Shown in pieces: positions 27,573-36,902 of a stretch of 64,000 bases of DNA (the stretch's first letter is position 1; each line of letters opens with the position of its first letter). This DNA is from Astropecten irregularis (taxonomy: Eukaryota; Echinodermata; Asteroidea; Paxillosida; Astropectinidae), in NCBI GenBank assembly GCA_963971285.1, contig OZ020244.1, positions 20,708,001-20,772,000 on the forward strand, written 5' to 3'. The notes below the pieces were generated by a model. The model was given only the letters and a program-made list of their open reading frames with translations, was not told the origin of the DNA and did not search any database. The position numbers were made by a program, and so were the translations under genes.

Positions 27573-29480
27573 ATGTCTTCTAGCTGTATCGAGCACCTAC
27601 TAGTTTTTGTGAGCACCATCATTGGCTGTTTGGTCCAGATTGCTGGTACCATACCAGTGTGCCAAATTTGTACTTGTGAAAACAATTTCTTCCCACCTTA
27701 CGTAGATGTTGAGTGCAGTGTGAGCAGTCCCGATTTCTTCTCGAATTTTCAAAGTGTGACTGACTTTCCCTCGGAGAGTTACCAGCTTGACATTCGCGGT
27801 TACACGGCGTTTTCCAGTAACCACCAGGTCGCAATACCCGTCGACGCATTCGCATCTTTTGCAATGTCGCCACCCTGCTGCATTGGTTTCTATGGATTCT
27901 TTAATCTCGCCCCGATGCATAAAGACACGTTACGGGGACTGGAACTACAAAAGGTAAACTTTGCTGGATTGGGACTGGATAGTTTGCCAATAGAAGCCTT
28001 AAAGGTGCAGAGTAAATCGTTGTTGGCCATAAGTGTGTTTGATGTGTTGACGGTTGATGGAACGGAGATAGATCCTCCGTACTTTAACTCTTTTGAGGCT
28101 CTTCAATCCATCACTATAGAGAAAACGCCACTCATGTCTCTTCGCAACTACACCTTCTACAATCTACCGTCTCTCCTGCGAGTGAAAATCTCAGAAGGCA
28201 GCTTCAGGGAGGACGGATTTCCACGGTACATCTTCCATGGCGTCCCAAAGCTTGAATCCTTGCAGCTGATTCGTAATGGTTTCAGTGCGATGCCCTCCGT
28301 GCTGTCCGACCTTGGGACTCTTAAAAGCCTGGACCTCTCTTGCAACGAGATTAAAAACATCGATGCGACGCTCCTAGAGAACTTGTCCCAGCTGAGAAAA
28401 TTAGATCTAAACAGTAACCTCATTGAGGTAGTGAATAGAGATGCCGTTAAGGCATTGAGAAACATGAGCTTCCTGGAGGTTCTGGATGTGGGTGGAGACA
28501 ATCCATTTCGTTGCACGTGTGATCTACTGCCGTTTATCCACTGGTTGCAAAAAGCATCCATACACATTGGTAAAAGGAGCAATTTTAAAAAGCTATCGTG
28601 TAAAACCCCTTCGGATCTTTCCGGGGCACCACTTTTGTCCCCCGTTCTTGCCTCTTACTTGGAATCCAACTGCAGCGAGGAAGTCACCACCAACTACCCA
28701 TCATCTTCCGTTACCACTGAGCATATGGGAGGGTCTCGTCCCAACTTCTCTCCACCATATCGAATTATTGTGGCCATTGTAGCTGTTTCAGTCATACTGA
28801 GTTTTTTTGGTGTGGTTGGTACTTGCGTGCTCCACAGGAAACTGAAGAGGAGGTGGGTGGGCCTATTCAGACGTTTCGACAACGACTTTGCTGTCCAAGA
28901 ACAAAATTCTGACGTTGTAGCAGATCATTACAAGTACGATGCGTACGTGTGCCACCACGATGATGCAGCAGAGTTTGTCGCCAATAAGATGATACCTGAG
29001 CTGGAACAAGGGCTGGATCATTTCAAGCTGTGCCTGTCTTTCAGAGACTTTCTCGTCGGTGCGGATAACCTGGACAATGTGACGACCGCAATGGAGTCTA
29101 GTAGAGTTGTCATCATCCTCTTAGACGGCAACTTCATCTCAAACGGCCGGTGCATGCTGGAGCTGAACATGGCGTGTTCTAGGATGCTCGATACTGACGT
29201 AGTCGCTTCTCGAGGCGCAGGGGAGCCCCGACTACCGAACACTGGGAGTGGTCTCATGCTCGTGCTGCTTGAGGCTCTGCCGGTGGATGCTCTGCCCGTC
29301 ACTCTGAGAGTGCTTCAGGGAAAGATAACTTGCTTAGAGTGGTCTCTGCAAGATACTGATAGATGCTGGCAACAACTCAAATTGTCCTTGCTGGAAATAA
29401 GAGCCAAACCACCAGAGAACGACGACGAAAATGATATGTTTCAACCACTGATTGCATCGTGTTCTATAGACTCATGCTAA
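27573..29480 (+). CDS. LRR-TM-TIR receptor, Toll-like, copy 1 (intronless, 635 aa)
   Basis: Type I membrane receptor of the Toll-like class, expected to recognise ligands through LRRs and signal through TIR adaptors; ligand and location are unknown. Hydrophobic signal peptide 1-25; cysteine-rich N-terminal cap 30-48; poorly conserved LRRs about 118-310 (clearest at 248-300, with LKSLDLSCNEI and LRKLDLNSNLI); LRR C-terminal cap 311-367 with the NPFRCTCDLLPFIHWL motif; transmembrane helix about 396-420; basic juxtamembrane HRKLKRRWVGLFRRF; TIR 453-605. TIR box 1 is YDAYVCHHDD, box 2 is LCLSFRDFLVG and box 3 is CLEW. In box 2 the proline of the usual RDxxPG loop is Val. The ectodomain (about 370 aa) is much shorter than a classical TLR. 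A single uninterrupted frame, as in many deuterostome TLR genes. AATAAA at 29607. Paralogue at 35082-36902. Confidence 0.93.
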   Translation: MSSSCIEHLLVFVSTIIGCLVQIAGTIPVCQICTCENNFFPPYVDVECSVSSPDFFSNFQSVTDFPSESYQLDIRGYTAFSSNHQVAIPVDAFASFAMSPPCCIGFYGFFNLAPMHKDTLRGLELQKVNFAGLGLDSLPIEALKVQSKSLLAISVFDVLTVDGTEIDPPYFNSFEALQSITIEKTPLMSLRNYTFYNLPSLLRVKISEGSFREDGFPRYIFHGVPKLESLQLIRNGFSAMPSVLSDLGTLKSLDLSCNEIKNIDATLLENLSQLRKLDLNSNLIEVVNRDAVKALRNMSFLEVLDVGGDNPFRCTCDLLPFIHWLQKASIHIGKRSNFKKLSCKTPSDLSGAPLLSPVLASYLESNCSEEVTTNYPSSSVTTEHMGGSRPNFSPPYRIIVAIVAVSVILSFFGVVGTCVLHRKLKRRWVGLFRRFDNDFAVQEQNSDVVADHYKYDAYVCHHDDAAEFVANKMIPELEQGLDHFKLCLSFRDFLVGADNLDNVTTAMESSRVVIILLDGNFISNGRCMLELNMACSRMLDTDVVASRGAGEPRLPNTGSGLMLVLLEALPVDALPVTLRVLQGKITCLEWSLQDTDRCWQQLKLSLLEIRAKPPENDDENDMFQPLIASCSIDSC

Positions 29481-29606
29481 AAGCTAAGCATGCCTCTTTG
29501 CAATAACTGCAAGGTTGTGAAAGCTTGTAATGGCAGCCGCATCAAAATTAAGCAATGTTGCCCAAAATTTAGATACCATGAATAACAAGCCCTTGTCAGG
29601 GAAACA

Positions 29607-29612
29607 AATAAA
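29607..29612 (+). terminator. Candidate poly(A) signal of LRR-TIR copy 1
   Basis: AATAAA 127 bp after the stop codon, the first such hexamer downstream on this strand. Confidence 0.45.
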
Positions 29613-30119
29613 TGAAACTAGTTAATTCACCTGACCTTTCGAAATGTAGAGTCTCGAATTTAACATGCATGTACATGGATTATATTTGCAATTCAGACGA
29701 TGAGCCTGTTGATTTTTGGAATCAAAGACGAAAATTGGCTTCCTGAAATTTTAGTAAATGTGTCGAATAATATTACTAAAACTCAGGGGGAGCTAAATCC
29801 CACTATCATTACCTGTCCCCAGCAACAAATTGCAGTGGTTTGGGGTTATGCAAAAATTATGAAAAATTGAGGTCGGGAAAAACCGTGGGGCAGAACAAGA
29901 ACCGGAGAGAGAAATCCCCCCTCCCGTAGCTATAGCGCCGCCACTGGCAACACTGCTTCGCCAAGCGTATTCAGAACAGATCAATGTGCATGCACGAGTA
30001 AACTGAAAGAATCGGGTCTTGTTGGTTGAGGTAAAATCGAGAAAACCCTTGGACTTTATAGTCTACCTGAATATTAACCAACTGTTGACTCCCCCAAAAA
30101 TTAGTTGTTAAACTCAGCA

Positions 30120-30200
30120 GACTAAAACAAATAAATACACCAACAAATACATAAATAAATGAATAAATGAATACATAAATAAATAAATAAATAAATAACC
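30120..30200 (+). repeat. AAAT tetranucleotide microsatellite
   Basis: Imperfect (AAAT)n with ATAC and GAAT variants, ending in a clean run of AAATAAATAAATAAAT. Confidence 0.85.
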
Positions 30201-30330
30201 TTTTGATAAGAAGGGTTGAACTGAAAAGAACATTTTTAAGTGTTCGTGGCGTGTTTATTTACGTTTTGTTTAGATGAAAAATTAGACCTGTTTTCACAGA
30301 ACTGAAGTGATCAAGCTTTGGTGCTGTTAA

Positions 30331-30653
30331 GGGTAGTATCACTATCATTCTTTGGTAGCACACCGAAACAGGAATCGTCACAGATTTACCTATAACTTAC
30401 AGAGTATAAAGATTAAAGATGTTGATGGTAGAAAGGGCATACCGTTAACATTAAACTGCCTGAAATGCTGTATTTATCGAGAAAAGACATATAAATACTG
30501 AAGGCGTTTTCACTGATTTATTTTTTTTTTTTAAGTGGGCGCCGGATGGGACTGGGAATTTCACAGATGACTGTCACTGTATCTTCCTTGATTTTTTTGC
30601 CCATGAATCTGCATTTCTTTGACAAAATCCAAAGTATGATAATTATTATACCT
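30331..30653. mobile_element. TTAA-type MITE (AGGTAGTATCA family)
   Basis: TTAA at 30327-30330 and 30654-30657. Left GGGTAGTATCACTATC; right end on the minus strand AGGTATAATAATTATCATAC then TTTGGATTTTGTC. It has the family interior (CCCATGAATCTGCATTTC). Opposite orientation to 49747-50112. Confidence 0.75.
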
Positions 30654-31002
30654 TTAAACCAAACAATAATAACAGCCTCAACTGCATTGCTAAAGCCTAC
30701 ATACTAAAGGGCATTTATATTGACCTTGCACGACCATTATTTACACATCCACACGGAAGTTGATGCCGTACCTGTCTGTGCAGCCTTCCGTTCTTCCAAC
30801 ACATCCCATTGCCCGATTTGTGATATCTTTCTTTCATTATAAACCAGGCTATGTATCAATTCCAAAATGATGTGCATGTTGAAATGTTCTTCTGGGAAGA
30901 GACCGGACTGAGAGTAAATCATCATCATTGTTATCTTAACCTCGTGCTTATGACAATTTGATACGTTTACATTGGCGAATTTATCTAAATTGCATAATAG
31001 GG

Positions 31003-31205
31003 AGACACTAATTAGCGTCTAAAAGTGAACATTTGGGAGACATCTGCAAATAGGGAGACTTTTCGGTGTCTCCCTGTTATATATACCAGCTACCTTTTTT
31101 AAAGACATATTTTTCCTGTCCATATTTTAATAGAAGACAGAGAATGCTCTCAATATGATTATGTCAATTTCAAGTTCATTGGTTTGGAGGATGTTTAGAA
31201 ATAGG
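31003..31205 (+). repeat. 3' flank block shared with 37172-37360 (duplication trace)
   Basis: Shares, in order, GGGAGACA...TGTCTCCCT, ACATATTTTT, TTTAATAG, GACAGAGAATGCTC and CAATATGA with the block 3' of the second LRR-TIR gene. Same strand and same order, so it looks like part of the same duplicated segment as the two genes. Confidence 0.6.
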
Positions 31206-31808
31206 TAAGTAAAGTTTGTGCAAGACCCAATGGGAAAGCGAGCCGTCCATTGTACAGGCAACTAATTTATATTATAAGGACTCTGTGAGTTGCACCAGAG
31301 CATTCGTGCGATATGAATAAGGCATAGGCACAAAAGTGAAAGTTGAATGAATTACTCAACTTATACCAAGTGGGCCCTATCCGGTATGAAAATGCAACTG
31401 ACTATATGACATAGTTCAAGATCATTGCTTTACAGATGTCACGTCGATTTTTTTAAAGGTATAGTTAAACAGCCATTTTCAAGTTGTGTTCACTCAATAT
31501 GCTAAAACCTTCAACTTGATTAGTATAACTGATTCATTGGTTACACAAATCTTCTGATTCGTTCACAATTTTACTATTTCTTGTAGAAGTCAAAAGGTGT
31601 ACCCATTCAATTCCAATCATCGTGTATTGCAGGTACTGACAGTCACTAGGACCAAGTACCAAGTACACATGCAGCTTGTTCCGTTCTAAAAATGAAAATT
31701 TGAATATGAAACTGAATCTGAACGTTTGAATTGTGTCAGGCAAGCTCAGCCCCAGGCAGGTTAATTTGTTTCGACCGATGGGGGCGTTATAGACCCGCAC
31801 GGTTGACG

Positions 31809-32292
31809 GTTGCACCCAAGTAAATAAACTCCCATAGACAACAGTGATAAATCCTCCAACTTCAAAAATGATTTAAAAATATACAGAACTCTCACAGCTC
31901 TTCAAGTTGCACAGAAAAATGATGATGAACATGTCACCTTTCATTTTCTTTTCATTTTATGGTAGGGTGACCATTGAATTTTTGAGATATACTCATTCTC
32001 AGCTGACCACCCCTAAAACAAGGCATGGATCATTGGATCACTCCAGTCAAAGAAGCCGTTTTCAAAAAAACATCCCTCTGCAAAGCGGCTAAAATAGACC
32101 CACTTTCTCACCCAATTACATAAAAAATGGTCACAAATGGAAGCCCAGAGTCCAGACAGGATGTCCAGTGCCATATTTTGTCAATCCTTCATTTTCATAG
32201 CTCTCACAACTCTCTTATTTAAAATATATTGAGTGCTTAACTTTTATTCATGAGCTCGGCGGACGGATTTTGGCACTATTTACTTGGGTGCA
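31809..32292. mobile_element. Possible inverted-repeat element
   Basis: GTTGCACCCAAGTAAATAAA at the left is inverted as ATTTACTTGGGTGCACC at the right. Inside, CTCTCACAGCTCTTC and AGCTCTCACAACTCTC repeat near the two ends. Single copy in the window. Confidence 0.45.
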
Positions 32293-32623
32293 CCCTGACG
32301 AGCGATACAAAAAACAAAACCACTTGGCACACGTGAGGCTACAATAAAGTACATGACCTGATAATTCCAGTCTAAAGTAGCCTTTCCTGTTCAGTTTCGT
32401 TACTGAAAAAAAAATGAAAGTGAACTATTTCTCATATTTCCGGAATTAGACAATTTAAAAGACAATGCCGTGACTCTACATCACATTATCACAGGTGTGT
32501 ATTGTACCAGTGAGGTTGTTTGCCTGGAGAGTCTCTTGGCAGTCTTCAGACTTGTGGTAAGTAACATCAATTCTTGACTGATTGCTTGACTTTAGAAAAC
32601 TGGGAATGTGTGTTGTGTTTCCC

Positions 32624-32763
32624 GGGGTCGATTTCGCCAAACTCATCGTGACTTACTGTCAATCGTAGGACTTATGACGCATTGCATGTTCCCTAAGTAA
32701 GATATGCCCCCTTACGATGAGTTATCCTTCGTCGATCGTATAGGGCTTCGTGAAATCGACCCC
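32624..32763. mobile_element. Palindromic MITE, 'ATTTCA' terminal group
   Basis: GGGGTCGATTTCGCCAAACT at the left, CTTCGTGAAATCGACCCC at the right. The core CAATCGTAGGACTTATGACG matches the 640-826 copy. Confidence 0.75.
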
Positions 32764-33184
32764 TGACGTATACCTCGTTCTGCAAGGGCAGTGGCATTGG
32801 TTGTATTTTGCGGATCCGTTGTATTTAGTATCATTTTGCAGCTTATCCCCTGCAGAACACACTAGTTATATGGATCTTGACATTGGAGTTGACTTGACAT
32901 TGTTGAAAAGGTTATGATTGTCTCATTGCTCTGAGGCAGAATAGGGGCAGCCTATCATGCCTATGCTATTAACTTACAATACGCCATTCGAATCAAACTG
33001 GCCGGGTGTAGGGATCTAGGGCATTGATATGCCACAGTGACACACAAAATGAACACGTGTGATAGCTACACCTTCCTGGGGTCGATTTCACGAAGCCCTA
33101 CGATCGATCGTAACTCGAGTTACGAAGGATAACCCATCGCAGGGGACCTATCCCGCACGTAGGGCTTCAATGCATCAAAACTCC

Positions 33185-33336
33185 TATAGAGGTTATTCAC
33201 CGACGTCATAAAAACACGCAATTGGCCGTCAAGCGTCCATTATGGTTGCGCGTACGACACTACGTTGCGTGTGCGCTGAGCGTGTGTAATCATATTGTGC
33301 TTGACGGCCAATGACGTCACGTGAATAACCTCTATA
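33185..33336. mobile_element. Nested palindromic MITE TATAGAGGTTATTCAC
   Basis: TATAGAGGTTATTCACCGAC is inverted at the right end as GTGAATAACCTCTATA. Inside, TTGGCCGTCAAGC pairs with GCTTGACGGCCAA and the tip is rich in GCGTACG/TTGCGTGTGCG. The duplicated target is probably TA. Confidence 0.78.
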
Positions 33337-33349
33337 CGATTGATAGTAA

Positions 33350-33649
33350 GGCCTAGACTATACGCCGTGCTACTGCCGCGCCGAACTTAAATCTAATTGA
33401 GTGCAGCAATAGCACGGCAGTAGCGCGGCAGTTGCGCTATGAAACGCCGAGCTTAATTGAAAGTGTCGCGCCACTGCCGTTCCGAATACCGATAGCACGG
33501 CAGACCCTGTCGAGCCAAAGAGCTTGCCGTGCCGAACTCAATTTGCCGAGCCAAATTCACGCTAAACGCCGTGCTATTGCCGCGCCAAACTTGAAAATGT
33601 AAAATTATTTGAGTTCGGCGCGGCAGTAGCACGGCGTATAGTCTAGGCC
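33350..33649. mobile_element. Nested palindromic MITE GGCCTAGACTATACGCC, TAA target duplication
   Basis: GGCCTAGACTATACGCCGTG and GCTACTGCCGCGCC at the left are inverted exactly at the right end. TAA flanks both sides (33347-33349 and 33650-33652). The core repeats short blocks such as GCACGGCAG, GCGCGGCAG and TTGCCGTGCCGAAC. The TIR plus 3-bp TAA suits PIF/Harbinger (inference). Confidence 0.85.
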
Positions 33650-33682
33650 TAAGTTACGAAGTGTTTGGTGAAATCGACCCCA

Positions 33683-33830
33683 GGGGCCGATTTCATAAAG
33701 CTCTGCGACGCGTCGCAACTCGATTTGCGACGCGTCCTAGCTGCGACGCGTCGCATCTATGCGGTGAGTCCATAGAGAAAGGATGCGTCTTAACTCTGCG
33801 ACGCGTCGTAAGTTATATGAAATCGGCCCC
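33683..33830. mobile_element. Palindromic MITE, 'ATTTCA' group with GCGACGCGTCGC core
   Basis: GGGGCCGATTTCATAAAGC at the left, TTATATGAAATCGGCCCC at the right. Four copies of GCGACGCGTC inside. It abuts the end of the preceding element with no spacer. Confidence 0.82.
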
Positions 33831-34296
33831 AGGTGCCATTGTATGGAGCGATCGTTGGTCGTTCAGTCCTTTGTACAGTTTTGTCTGTTGATCGTTTGGT
33901 TCTCACGGTCCTTTGATTGTTTTAATTTTGTCCTTTGATCGTTTGAGGTTTTTATTGTTCGATTGGCAAAACTGTTGTCTGCACGAATGCTGAGCTTCGT
34001 TTTATTTTTCTGTTATACGTTTTCAAGTTGCTTTATTCATATTCTCGATCATTTGGTATACCGCATTACTGACAACCAAAAAGATTGTTCAGTTTATATG
34101 TAAAAACAAAGATCATAGTTAATTATCAGTTGATATCAATAGCAATATTTGGTGTAAGATCGTTTTTTCTCCAATGTCGCCATTATCAAGAACTGCAAAT
34201 GAACACCTCTATAACAACACAGCTAACTTCGAATTCATAAACCGACATTTAACACAATATCGGAACTTGCATAATTCACTAAATAAAACACACCAT

Positions 34297-34926
34297 GGAC
34301 CAATTTCATAAAGCAGCTTAAGCCCAGAAATTGCTTAAAGGCATTGCATACGTTTGGTAATGACTCTGAAAATTTATGGCAATAAAAACTTAATTGGTGA
34401 GAAGTACAGCCTGCTTTGGATAGTTTAATGCATATTGAGAAACGTTCAATTCGAAGTACCGCGGTTATGGAAAAATATGTCACTTTTTATCTCCAAAAAT
34501 TATGAATCTGAGAAGCGTTATGGCCGTAACGCTTCTCAGCTATTGACTTACTGTTATCTGGCGTGAAATAACCGCTCTAGTTTGTCGCCAAAATCTCACA
34601 AACGCTACCACCTTTTGAATTGAAACTTTCACAGGTTAGTTTTATGGTATATATATACAATTATATTGGTTTGAAACAAACAATAGGCTCAAATTACCAA
34701 ACGTATGCAATCCCTTTAAGCATGAAAAGTCTTCCCTGATCAAACAGGATTACCAACCAAATTTTCATGTGATGTTTACTGCTTTTGAGTTTTGACTTGT
34801 ATTCGGCCATTGTTGCTGAGCATAACATTCACAAGGGGTTCTGGTTGGCATATACTGATTTTATTTACCAAGATATCAAGTGCTGCAGCAAATGTTGTTG
34901 CTTAAGAAACTCTATGAAATTGGCCC
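34297..34926. mobile_element. MITE, 'ATTTCA' group (GCTTAAG core), broken by a TTAA element
   Basis: GGACCAATTTCATAAAGCAG with CTTAAGC at the left; TTGCTTAAGAAACTC and TATGAAATTGGCCC at the right. The 34339-34715 element sits inside. The outer end lies about 155 bp before the start codon of the second LRR-TIR gene. Confidence 0.72.
34339..34715. mobile_element. TTAA-type MITE, AGGGATTGCATACGTTTGG family
   Basis: TTAA at 34335-34338 and 34716-34719. Ends AGGCATTGCATACGTTTGGT and (minus) AGGGATTGCATACGTTTGGT, one mismatch. The centre holds the hairpin GAGAAGCGTTATGG/CCGTAACGCTTCTC. A different TTAA family from AGGTAGTATCA. Confidence 0.82.
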
Positions 34927-35050
34927 AGAACAATCGTCAATCATTGCTTTATCAACATTCTGAGCACGAAACTGATTTTGATGTACAGGCTAGTGCTATG
35001 AATTAAGATATTGCGAAATAACGCAATGATATTAATTGCAAGATATCGTA

Positions 35051-35080
35051 ATGGTTTTGTCTTACTCTTCTCTTATACAG
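35051..35080 (+). promoter_or_regulatory. Candidate splice acceptor just before LRR-TIR copy 2 start
   Basis: A pyrimidine-rich tract (TTTTGTCTTACTCTTCTCTT) then ATACAG ends at 35080, directly before AG-TGGAAAAC-ATG. This suggests an intron in the 5' UTR with an intronless coding part. Confidence 0.45.
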
Positions 35081-35081
35081 A

Positions 35082-36902
35082 GTGGAAAACATGGCAAAAT
35101 GCCGACAGTTTGGTCATGTACTGCTGCATCTGATGTTCCTTTGGCAGTCACTTTGCTTGGCAGTTTACGCCAATGACTGGCCGCCGATTTGTGACCTCGC
35201 CGAGTGTTCATGCTCCTCTTCCGGATTCATTTCTACCTATTGTAAGGCTGGTAAAAACGGCTTAAACTTTTCTATCTTCCAAAACTTCAGCTACGTTTAC
35301 GGTGGAGGATGGAACCTCATTTTAGACTCCAAGTCTGAGAACTATTCATATCCAGTGAATCCTCTAGACATACCAAAAAATGTGTTTCCGTCCTTGGCTG
35401 GTACATGGCTACGGATATTCACATTGCAAATTAGACAGGTTGACTTAATTTCAGTCGAGAATGGGGCATTTGCTGGACTGCCACTGACGAGGCTAAAGTT
35501 TGCGTCTACACGGATGACCCGTCTACCACTGGAGAGTTTCTCGAATCACACTGATTCACTGAGAGAAATCGTTCTCGACTCGGTCCAACAGAGAGACGGC
35601 ACGCCGATAGAACCACCGAGAATCCACTCTTTCGAAGCTGTTGAAACTGTCCGTATTAACAACGTCTCCTTGCCATCGCCTATTCTTCCCGATCTCACTT
35701 TATACAGGTTACCGTCACTACGCAGTGTCTTCATTACGCTCATGCCGAGATTGGTTGGCATATCGCCAAAGGCATTTCAGGAGGTCCCGAATTTGGAGAT
35801 GTTGATTATCACCGACTGCGGCTTGCAGACAGTACCGGCCGCTTTGCTATCAGCGCTCGACAATTTAACTTGGCTGGACCTTTCAAGGAACCGCATTAAT
35901 GTTGTGGACGCTGCTGGTATCGAATCACTGGAGGGACTGTCTGCCATTCAAATATTGAAGATGGAGAGAAATCCTTTCATCTGCGATTGCGAACAACTAC
36001 CGTTTCTTGGATGGTTTCGTGAGTATGTTGCCAGTTCAAGAATATGCGATCGCTCTGCATGGTCTTCGGAGTGTTACTACTATTGCGACCTTCCAGAACG
36101 TCTTCGAGACAAATCACTAGTGGACTTGGATCTTGCCATTTTCTTAGAGCTGAACTGTACTGAAGACAGCACAGTAAAACCCTTTAAGTATGCCACGATT
36201 GATTTCGTGGAGTCACCCACGGTCGCAAAAATATCCGCTTCAATAAGTGTGGCCCTTGTTTTACTTGGCATCGCAGTCATAGTGGTAGCTGTGGTAATGA
36301 ACAGGAAGATTAAGATGAAATGGATTGGGTTGTTTCGACGGTATGGTCGGGACAATGAAGGCAACGGTCGCGTGGAAGAGTGGACGTATGATGCTTATCT
36401 CTGCCATCATGACGACGTGGAGAACTTCATCGCCCGAGAGATGATCCCACGCCTTGAAGAAGAGCCCAATAACTTTCGGCTGTGCCTGTCTTTCAGAGAC
36501 TTCGTCGTCGGAGCAAACAAACTAGACAATGTGGCGACTGCCATGGAGACCAGTCGACTAACCATCGTCCTGCTGGACGGCAACTTCATCACCAGCGGCC
36601 AGTGCATGCTGGAGCTGAACATGGCGTGTTCTCGGATGATGGAGGCTGGCGTAGACGCTGTTCGAGCAGCAGGGGAAGCCCGCCTTCCAGCAGACGGTAC
36701 TGGTATCCTGCTCGTGCTGCTTGACGCACTTCCGATGGACGCCCTGCCAGCCTCTTTGACAGCGCTTCGAGACAAGATCACGTGTCTTGAGTGGAGGGCT
36801 GAGGACGAGGAGAGATGTTGGCGACAACTCATAGACTCCATTCAAGCAGTCGCAAGGCCAAATCAAATTCAGCAGTTTGAGGTTGAAGAACATATATTAT
36901 AA
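35082..36902 (+). CDS. LRR-TM-TIR receptor, Toll-like, copy 2 (intronless, 606 aa)
   Basis: Paralogue of 27573-29480 with the same order of parts: signal peptide 1-30; Cys-rich cap 37-54; LRR region about 105-297 (clearest at 238-290, LTWLDLSRNRI); LRR C-terminal cap about 298-360 with NPFICDCEQLPFLGWF; transmembrane helix about 382-406; basic juxtamembrane NRKIKMKWIGLFRRY; TIR 436-585. TIR boxes: YDAYLCHHDD, LCLSFRDFVVG, CLEW. The box 2 proline is Val here as well. TIR and juxtamembrane parts are strongly alike between the two copies (long shared runs such as GQ/RCMLELNMACSRM), whereas the ectodomains have diverged. The first ATG is at 35082; the second, four codons in, would also keep the signal peptide. 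A splice-acceptor-like site lies just upstream. Function in immune recognition is inferred from the family. Confidence 0.92.
   Translation: MENMAKCRQFGHVLLHLMFLWQSLCLAVYANDWPPICDLAECSCSSSGFISTYCKAGKNGLNFSIFQNFSYVYGGGWNLILDSKSENYSYPVNPLDIPKNVFPSLAGTWLRIFTLQIRQVDLISVENGAFAGLPLTRLKFASTRMTRLPLESFSNHTDSLREIVLDSVQQRDGTPIEPPRIHSFEAVETVRINNVSLPSPILPDLTLYRLPSLRSVFITLMPRLVGISPKAFQEVPNLEMLIITDCGLQTVPAALLSALDNLTWLDLSRNRINVVDAAGIESLEGLSAIQILKMERNPFICDCEQLPFLGWFREYVASSRICDRSAWSSECYYYCDLPERLRDKSLVDLDLAIFLELNCTEDSTVKPFKYATIDFVESPTVAKISASISVALVLLGIAVIVVAVVMNRKIKMKWIGLFRRYGRDNEGNGRVEEWTYDAYLCHHDDVENFIAREMIPRLEEEPNNFRLCLSFRDFVVGANKLDNVATAMETSRLTIVLLDGNFITSGQCMLELNMACSRMMEAGVDAVRAAGEARLPADGTGILLVLLDALPMDALPASLTALRDKITCLEWRAEDEERCWRQLIDSIQAVARPNQIQQFEVEEHIL

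Larger units (their letters stand above)
33077..33682. mobile_element. Palindromic MITE, 'ATTTCA' group, broken by two nested insertions
   Basis: Left GGGGTCGATTTCACGAAGCC with CTACGATCGATCGTAACTCG; right AAGTTACGAAGTG then GTGAAATCGACCCC. Removing 33185-33336 and 33350-33649 leaves a normal-size copy of the 32624-32763 family. Confidence 0.78.

Noticed and set aside
28157-29302. Long minus-strand open frames opposite both LRR-TIR genes
   Set aside because: Complementary shadows of the real coding strand; no motifs.
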